Both the position numbers and the translations under genes were made by a program. From DASQPA01 sp963756455 (GTDB lineage Bacteria; Acidobacteriota; Thermoanaerobaculia; Multivoradales; UBA5704): 64,000 bases of DNA. Positions 47,201 to 56,200 of this stretch are shown one piece after another; position 1 is the stretch's first letter, and every line of letters begins with the position of its first letter. The notes beneath the pieces were generated by a model, which saw only the letters and a program-made list of their open reading frames with translations, made no database searches and was not told the DNA's origin. The DNA lies in contig CAVWNC010000004.1 in the NCBI GenBank assembly GCA_963756455.1, forward strand, positions 434,001 to 498,000. Reading direction: 5' to 3'.

Positions 47201-50200
47201 CTTCCGCATCGAGCTGGGAGAAGTGGAGGCGGCCCTCGCCGGCCTCCCCGGGGTGCGGGAGGCGGCGGTGCTGGCCCGCGACGAGCCCGGAAGGCTGATC
47301 GCCTACGTCTCGGGCGACGGCGTCGACGCCGAGGGGCTCCGCGAGCAACTTGCGGCCAGCCTGCCGGGGTATATGGTGCCGTCCGTCTTCGTGCTCCTCC
47401 CAGCCCTGCCGCTCACCCCCAACGGCAAGGTCGACCGCCGGGCGCTCGCCGGGGTGGCGCCGGAGCCGGGCGCCGGGATGGGAGTCTCCTCCACGGCGCC
47501 GCGGACCGCGACCGAGGCTCTCCTCGCGGCGATCTGGACCGAGGTGCTGGGGGTCGATCGGGTGGGGATGGAGGACGACTTCTTCCTCCTGGGCGGGCAT
47601 TCGCTGCTCGCCACCCAGGTGGTGTCGCGGCTGCGCCGGACGCTCGGGGTCGAGGTCTCCGTGCGCCGGCTGTTCGAGGCCCGCACCGTGGCGGCCCTGG
47701 CGCGGGAGGTCGAGACGGCCCCCGCTTCGGCGGCACCGGCGGGATCGGCGGCGGCGGTGGCGGCGGGGGCATCGGCGGGATCGGCGGCATCGGCGGCATC
47801 GGCGGGGATTCCGCCGCTCCTTCCCGTTCCCCGTCTCCCTGACGGTACGGCGCTGCCGCTCTCCTTCGCCCAGGAGCGGCTGTGGTTCCTCGACCAGCTG
47901 GAGCCGGGGAGCGCGGCCTACAACATGGCCGCCGGCTTGCGTCTCACCGGCCGCCTCGACCTCCCGGCCCTCTCGGCGAGCCTCGGCGAGGTGGTGCGCC
48001 GCCACGAGGCGCTCCGCACGACGTTCCGGGCGGGGGCCGAGGGAGCGGTCCAGGTGGTGGGCGGGACGGTCGGGGCGGTGGGGGAGCTGCCGCTGCCGCG
48101 CCGGCTCCCGGTCGTCGACCTCCGGGGTCTTCCGGCAGGAAGGCGGGAGAGCGCGGCGCGGAAGCTGCTCGCCGCCGCCGCCCTCCAGCCCTTCGACCTG
48201 GTGCGCGGGCCGCTCGTCCGGGCCCGCCTCTTCCGCCTCACGGCCGACGAGCACGTCCTCTTCCTCTGTCTCCATCACATCGTCGCCGACGGCTGGTCGA
48301 TCGGCCTCCTCGTCCGCGAGGTGGCGGCGCTCTACCCGGCGTTCCTCGCCGGCCTGCCCTCGCCGCTCGCGGAGCTGCCGATCCAGTATGGCGACTTCTC
48401 GGTCTGGCAGCGCCGCTGGCTTTCCGGGGAGACCCTGGCGCGGCGGGTCGCCTGGTGGCGCGAGCACCTCCAGGGCATTCCGCCGCTGGAGCTGCCCACC
48501 GACCGCCTGCGGCCCGCCGAGGGCTTCCATGGTGGCGGGGAGATGCGCGAGGTCGCTTTCCCCACCGCTCTCCTCGCGGCTCTCCGAACGCTCGCGGCGG
48601 AACGGCGGGGGACGCTCTTCATGGTCCTCCTCGCCGGTTTCGAGGCCCTCCTCAGCCGCTACTCCGGCCAGACCGATCTCGCGGTGGGCTCGGTCGTCGC
48701 CAACCGCGGCCGGGTCGAGGTCGAGGAGCTGATCGGCTTTTTCGTCAACACCCTGGCCCTCCGCGCCCGGCTCGACGGCGATCCGGCCTATGGCGAGATC
48801 CTCGACCGGGTGCGGGAGACGACCCTCGCCGCCTACGCCCGCGAGGACGTCCCCTTCGAGCTGCTGGTCGAGGCCCTGGCCCCGCGGCGGGACCTGGCGC
48901 GGACGCCGCTCTTCGACGCCGTTCTGAACGTCCAGCCGGCCGGGCTCACCGCGCCTCTCTCGCTTCCCGGTCTTGATCTGCGACCGGTGACGCTCCCCCC
49001 CGGGCCGGCGAAGTTCGACCTGACGCTGAACCTCTTCGAGAGCGCCGAGGGGCTGGTGGGGAACCTCGCCTACCGGCCGGAGCTCTTCGACGCGGCGACG
49101 ATCGAGCGGCTGGCGGGGCATTTCGCCACCCTCCTCGCCGGCGCCGCCGCCGATCCCGGATGCCGGCTCTCGCGCCTGCCGCTCCTCACCGCGGCCGAGA
49201 GCCAGGCGCTCCGCGAAGGCAACGCCACGGCGGTCGACTATCCCGGTGATTCCGGCGGCGTGGGCACCCTGGCGGCGCGGTTCGCCGCCCAGGCGGAGGC
49301 GAGCCCCGACGCCGTGGCCCTCGTCTTCGACCGCACGGCGCTCACCTACGGTCGGCTCGCGGCCGAGTCGAGAAGCCTGGCGCGGCGCCTGCGGCGGCTG
49401 GGGGTGGGTCCCGAGGTGCCGGTGGGAATCTGCCTGGAGCGCTCGCTCGATCTGGTCGTCGGGCTCCTGGCGATCCTCGAAGCCGGCGGCGCCTACGTGC
49501 CGCTCGATCCGTCCTACCCGCGCGAGCGGCTGGCCGGCATGCTGGCGGACGCCGGTGCTCCCGTCGTCCTCACCTGGCGCCGGCTTCAGGAGATCCTCCC
49601 CGTCCTTCCCGTCCAGGCCGGCCGCACGATCTTCCTGGACGATCCCGCCGAGCCGGTCACCGGCCTGGAGCCCACGCCCGTCCCCGCCGGTCTCGACAAT
49701 CTCGCCTACGTCATCTTCACCTCCGGCTCGACCGGCCGCCCGAAGGGGGCGATGAACGCCCATCGGGGGATCGTCAACCGGCTCCTGTGGATGCAGGAGA
49801 CGTACGGCCTGACCCCCGCCGACCGGGTGCTCCAGAAGACGCCGTTCAGCTTCGACGTCTCGGTGTGGGAGTTCTTCTGGCCCCTCCTCTCCGGCGCCTG
49901 CCTCGTCGTGGCGCGGCCGGGCGAGCACCAGGCGCCGGCCCGCCTGGCGCGGACGATCGTCGAGGAGTCGGTGACGACCCTCCACTTCGTGCCGGCGATG
50001 CTCCAGGCGTTTTTGGAAGAGCCGTCCTCGGCTCATTGTGAAAGCGTGCGGCAGGTGATGGCGAGCGGCGAGGCCCTCCCCCTGGCCCTCCAGAACCGTT
50101 TCTTCGAGCGTTTGCCGGACGCCGCGCTCCACAACCTCTACGGTCCCACCGAAGCGGCGGTCGACGTCAGCTTCTGGGCCTGCGAGAGGGGTTCGGCGCG

Positions 50201-53200
50201 GACGGCGGTGCCCATCGGCCGGCCGGTCGCCAACACCGCTCTCCATCTCCTCGATGCCGGGTTCGAGCCGGCGCCGATCGGGGTGCCGGGCGAGCTGTTC
50301 CTCGGTGGCGTGCAGGTGGGGCGCGGCTACTTCGGCCGCCCCGAGCTGACCGCCGAGCGCTTCGTGCCCGATCCGGCGGGCGAGCCGGGGGCGCGGGCCT
50401 ACCGGACGGGCGACCTCGTCCGCCGGCTCCCCGCCGGCGAGGTCGAGTTCCTCGGGCGGATCGACCACCAGGTGAAGATCCGCGGCCTGCGGATCGAGCT
50501 GGGGGAGATCGAGTCGGCCCTCGCCCGCCATCCCGCCGTGCAGGAGGCGGTGGTGCTGGCGGAGGCGAGCCTCTCGGGCGAGTCGGCGGATCGCCGTCTC
50601 GTGGCCTACGTCGTGCCGGAGGCCCGCCGTGCGGCGCCGCTCCGCGCCCGCCTCCGCCTGGAGCGCGAGGGACGGCTCACCGCGACCGATCTCCACGAGC
50701 TGCCGAACGGCATGGCGGTGGCGCACCGGAACCGCGGCGAGACCGAGTTCCTCTACCGGGAGATCTTCGTCGACGAGGGTTACCTCCGCCACGGCATCGC
50801 CGTCGCCGACGGCGACACGATCTTCGACGTGGGGGCGAACATCGGCCTCTTCGCCCTCTTTGCCGGCCGGCGGGCGCGGGGGGTGCGGATCTTCGCCTTC
50901 GAGCCCATCCCGGAGGTCTTCGCCGCCCTCCGCCTGAACGCCGCTCTCCACGGCCTCGACGCCCGGCTCTTCGACTGCGGCGTCGCCGAGGCCGCGGGAA
51001 CGGCCGAGTTCACCTACTACCCGCACGCGACGCTCATCTCCGGCCGCTTCGCCGATGGCGCCGAGGAGCGGGAGGTGGTGCGCTCCTTCGTCGAATCTCA
51101 GGTGGATGCCGCCGCCGCGGATCTCGGAGCGGACCGCCTGGAGGAGATGCTGACCGAGCGCCTGGAGGCGCGGCAGGTGGTCTGCGAGCTGCGCGCCCTG
51201 TCCGAGGTGATCGCGGCCGAAGGGGTCGCGCGGATCGATCTCCTGAAGATCGACGTCGAGAAGAGCGAGCTCTCTGTGCTCGCCGGCCTGGCGGAGGAGG
51301 ACTGGGCGAAGGTGCGCCAGGTGGTCTTGGAGGTGCACGACGTGGAGGGTCGGCTCGCCCAGGTGCTGGCGCTCCTCGAACGGCATGGCTTCGAGGTGGC
51401 GGCCGAGCAGGACCTGGAGCTCTCCGGCACGGCGCTCTACAACCTCTACGCCCGGCGTCCGGCCGCGGCGGGGGAGTCGCGGGTGGCGACGCCGCCCGAG
51501 CCCGCCTGGGAGAGCGCCGGGGCGCTCGTCGCGGACGTCACCGCGGCGCTCCGCGCCGAGCTTCCCGAGTTCATGGTGCCCGCCGCCTTCACTGTGCTCG
51601 AAGCCTTCCCGCTCTCGCCGAGCGGCAAGGTCGACCGCCGGGCTCTCTTGAGCTCCAACTTCGCGGCCGCCCTGGTCCAAGGAGCGCGGAAGGCGCCGAG
51701 CCGCCCGATGGAAAAGCTCCTGGCCGGGCTGTGGGCGGAGCTACTGCGCCGCGATCCCGAGGAGATCGGCGTCGAGGACAACTTCTTCGTCCTCGGCGGC
51801 CACTCGCTCTTGGGCGCCCGGCTCCTCTCGCGCCTGGAGAGCCGCCTGGAGGTCGAGATTCCCCTCCGCCGCCTGTTCACCTCGCCCATCCTCGCCGACC
51901 TGGCGCGGGAGGTGGAGGCGGCCGTCGAGGCGAAGGGCCAGGCGGTTACTGGCGCCGGTGCCGCCGGTGCCGCCGGCGCGGGAAGTCAGCTCTCGCGGCC
52001 CGCGGAGCTGCCGCTCTCCTTCTCCCAGGAACGGCTGTGGTTTTTGGACCAGCTCGAACCGGGGAGCGCGGTCTACAACATCCCCGCCTTGATCGGCCTC
52101 CGCGGCGAGCTGTCCCTGGGCGCCATCACCGCGGCGCTCGACGGGATCGTCCGCCGCCACGAGGTGCTGCGGACGACCTTCGCCCGCTCGGCCAGCGCCG
52201 CGGACCGGCCGATCCAGGTGATCGCGGCCGAGCGCCGGGTCGAGATCCCGATCGTCGACCTTGCGGCGCTCCCCGAGCCGCTGCGGCGGGCGACGGCCGA
52301 GTCGCTCACCCGCGCCGAGGCGGGGCGCCCGTTCGACCTCGGCGCCGGCCCCCTCCTCCGGGCGCTCCTCGTGCGGCTTACGCCGGTGTCCGCTCCCGCC
52401 AACGTTCGCGGCGAGCACCTCGCGCTCCTGAACCTGCACCACATCGTTTCCGACGGCTGGTCGACCGGCGTTCTGATCAGCGAATTGGCGGCTCTCTACA
52501 CCGCCTGCCTCACGGGTCAGGCCTCGCCGCTCCCGGCCCTCCCCTGGCAGTACGCGGACTACGCGCTCTGGCAGCGCCAGCTCCTCGCCGGACCCGAGCT
52601 GGAGCGCCAGCTCGGCTGGTGGCGGGAGCACCTCGCCGGGGCGCCGGAGGCGCTGGAGCTGCCGACCGACCGGCCGCGTCCGGCGGTGCAGGGCTTCCGC
52701 GGCGCCCGCTTGCCGTTCGTCCTCCCTGCCAATCTGGCGGCGGCCGCCCGGCGGCTCTCCGAGGAGTCCGGGGCGAGCCTCTTCATGACCCTCTTGACCG
52801 TCTTCCAGGCGCTCCTCGCGCGGCTCTGCGGTCAGGACGACCTGACCGTGGGCTCGCCGATCGCCGGTCGCCGCCGGCCCGAGGTCGACGGGTTGATCGG
52901 CTTCTTCGTCAACACCCTCGTCCTGCGGTTGAAGCTCACCGACCGGGCGGGCCTCCGCGGGCTCCTCGGGCGGACCCGCGAATCGACCCTGGGCGCCTTC
53001 GAGAACCAGGACGTGCCGTTCGAGCGGCTGGTCGAGGCGCTGCGCCCGGCGCGTCAGCTCGCCCGCACACCGCTCTTCCAGGTGATGTTCGTCCTCCAGA
53101 ACGCCCCCGCGGCGAACCTCGCCCTCCCCGGGCTCGACCTCGCCGCCCTGCCGGTCGAGATCGGCGTCGCCCGGTTCGACCTCACCTTCGTCCTCCGCGA

Positions 53201-56200
53201 GGACGACGGCCGGCTCGCCGGGGGCATCGAGTACAACCGGGACCTCTTCGACGTCCCCACGATGGCGCGCCTCGCCGCCCACTTCGAGACCCTCTTGGCA
53301 GCGGCCGTGGCGGTGCCGGACCACGCCGTGACCGAGCTGCCGCTCCTCTCCCCGGCCGAGCGGCACCAGGCGCTCCGCGAGTGGAACGACCGGGCGGAGG
53401 AGTATCCGCGGGAAGGGCTCGTCCCCAGCCTCATCGCGGCGGTCGCCGGCGAACGGCCGGACGCCCCCGCCCTCGGGCTCGACGGGGCGCGGATGAGCTA
53501 CCGCGAGCTGGAGCTGCGGGCGGCCCGGATCGGCCGCCACCTGGTCGCCGCGGGAGTGGGGCCGGACGACCTGGTGGGGATCGCCGCCGAGCGCTCGTTC
53601 GCCATGGTGGCGGCGCTCCTCGGGATCTGGAAGGCCGGCGCGGCGTACCTGCCCTTGGACGTCCACCTGCCGCCGGAACGCCTGGCCTTCCTGCTCGCGG
53701 ACGGCGCCGTGGAGATCGTCCTCACCCAGGAGAGTCTCGCCCCGGCGCTCCCCGCATTTCGCGGCCGGTCGCTCCGGGTCGAGGATCTCTGGGAATGCGA
53801 GCCTGAAGGCGCCCGCGCGGACCTCTCGGACTTCCCCGAGCTGCCCGATCGCGCCGCCTACGTCATCTACACCTCGGGCTCGACGGGCCGGCCCAAGGGG
53901 GTGGTGATCTCCCACCGCGCCCTGGGCAACCGCCTGCGCTTCGCCCAGGCGGTCGAGCTCTCTCCCGGGGACAGCTTCGTGCAGAAGACGACGACGAGCT
54001 TCGACGCCTCGGTCTGCGAGATCTTCAGCCCGCTGCTGACCGGCGGCACGGTCGTCCTCGCCCGGCCGGGTGGCGAGCGCGAGCCGGCCTACCTGGTCGA
54101 CCTCGTCCGCGACTGGCGGATCCCCCACATGTCGTTCACCATGGCGATGCTGGGGACGCTCCTGGACGAGCAGTCGCTCGCCGGCTGCGACAGCCTGCGG
54201 ACGGTGCTCGTCGGCGGCGAGGCGATGCCGCCCGACCTGCCGGCCCGCTTCCATGCCCAGTCCGCGGCCGAGATCTTCAACCGCTACGGCCCGACCGAGA
54301 CGACGATCTCGATCACCTCCTGGCGCCCGGAGCGCGGCTGCCAGGGGCGGACGGTCCCCATCGGCCGTCCCATCGCCCGGACCGAGATCCACGTGCTCGA
54401 CCGCGCTCTGGAGCCGGTGCCGGTGGGGGCCTTAGGGGAGCTCGCGATCGGCGGCGCCGGCCTGGCGCGGGGCTATCTCGCGAGGCCGGACGTCACGGCC
54501 GAGCGCTTCGTGCCCCATCCGTGGAGCGGCGAGCCGGGAGCGCGGCTCTACCTCTCGGGGGACCTCGTGCGGTTCCGGCCGGACGGGGCGCTCGAATTCC
54601 TCGGCCGCACCGACAACCAGGTGAAGATCCGCGGCTTCCGGGTGGAGCTGGGGGAGATCGAGGCGGCGCTCGAAGAGCATCCCGCGGTCGCCCAGGTGGC
54701 GGTCGTCGACCTCCCCGATCCCGGTACCGGCAGCAAGCGGCTCGTCGCCTACTTCGTGCCCCATCCGGAAGGCGACCTGGCGCCGCGGGCGCTCCAGGAC
54801 TACCTCGCGACCCGGGTCCCCGGCTACATGGTGCCGGCGCTCTTCGTCCGTCTCGACGCCATGCCGCTCACCCCGACCGGCAAGACCGATCGCCAGGCCC
54901 TCCCCGAGCCGGCGGCCGAGCGGCCCACGGCGGCCTGGGAGGCGCCGCGGACGCCGATCGAGGAGGTTCTCGCGGGGATCTGGGAGGAGCTTCTGGGGGT
55001 GCGCCAGGTGGACCGCCGGGACAGCTTCTTCGAGCTCGGCGGGCACTCGCTCCTCGCCACCCGGCTGGTGTCGCGCCTCCGCGAGGCCGCAGCGGTCGAG
55101 CTGCCCTTGAAGGCGGTGTTCGAGGCGCCGACCCTCTGCGGTCTCGCCGAGCTGGTGGAGGCGGCCTGGAGAGACGGCGGAGCGTCATCCACGCCGTCCG
55201 CGCGCATCGCCCCGCCGCTCCGGCCGATTCCGCGGCGCCGCGACCTGCCGCTCTCCTTCGCCCAGGAACGGCTGTGGTTTTTAGAGCAGCTCGAACCGGG
55301 GAACGCCTCTTACCACCTGCCGGTCGCCGTGCGCTTCAAGGGGCGGCTCGAAGCGGCGGCCCTCGGCGGCGCGCTCGCCGCGATCGTCGCCCGCCACGAG
55401 GCGCTCCGCACCCGCTTCGTCACCGTCGAAGGCCGGCCGGCGCAGGCGATCTCCGCCCGGGTCCACCTCGGCCTGCCGTCGGTCGACCTTTCCCTCCTCT
55501 CTCCCGACCGGCGGGAGGAGCGGGAGGAAGAGGTTCGGCGGCTCGCCCTGGAGGCGGCGCGGCAGCCGTTCGACCTCGAACGGGGTCCGCTCCTCCGCGT
55601 CCGTCTCCTCCGCCTGGAGGAGGAAGAGCACGTGCTCCTCCTCTCGATGCACCACATCGTCTCCGACGGCTGGTCGATGGGGGTTCTCGTCCGCGAGCTG
55701 GGCGTCCTCTACCGGGCGGCGGTCGAGGGGCGTCCCTCGCCGCTCCCGGCGCTCCCGGTCCAGTATCCGGACTTCGCGGTCTGGCAGCGGGAGTGGCTCT
55801 CGGGCGAGGTGCTGGCCGCCGAGCTTCGCTGGTGGCGCGAGCGCCTTGCCGGGGCGCCGGCCGTGCTCCAGCTGCCGACCGACCGGCCGCGTCCGGCGGT
55901 CGCCAGGTTCCGCGGCGCGGGCCTCCCCTTCCGTCTCTCCGCGGCGGTCACCGCCGGGCTCCAGGCGCTCTGCCGGCGGCGCGGGGTGACTCCCTTCATG
56001 GCCCTCCTCGCCGGCTTCTCGGCGCTCCTCTGGCGCGGCTCGGGACAGGACGACCTGGTGGTGGGCACCCCCATCGCCGGCCGCACCCACCGGGAGATCG
56101 AGGGGTTGATCGGCTTTTTCGTCAACACCCTGGCCCTCCGCACCGATCTCTCGGGAGAGCCCGGCTTCGCCGGGTTGCTGGCGCGGGTGCGCGAGGGGGC

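Noticed and set aside
46785..51680. Very long open frames antisense to the synthetase gene (also 41214-46490, 55281-57671)
   Set aside because: They mirror the codon structure of the NRPS gene in GC-rich DNA: rich in Arg/Gly/Ala/His/Glu, without any domain motif, and change with the sense frame. The sense frame has unbroken NRPS homology.
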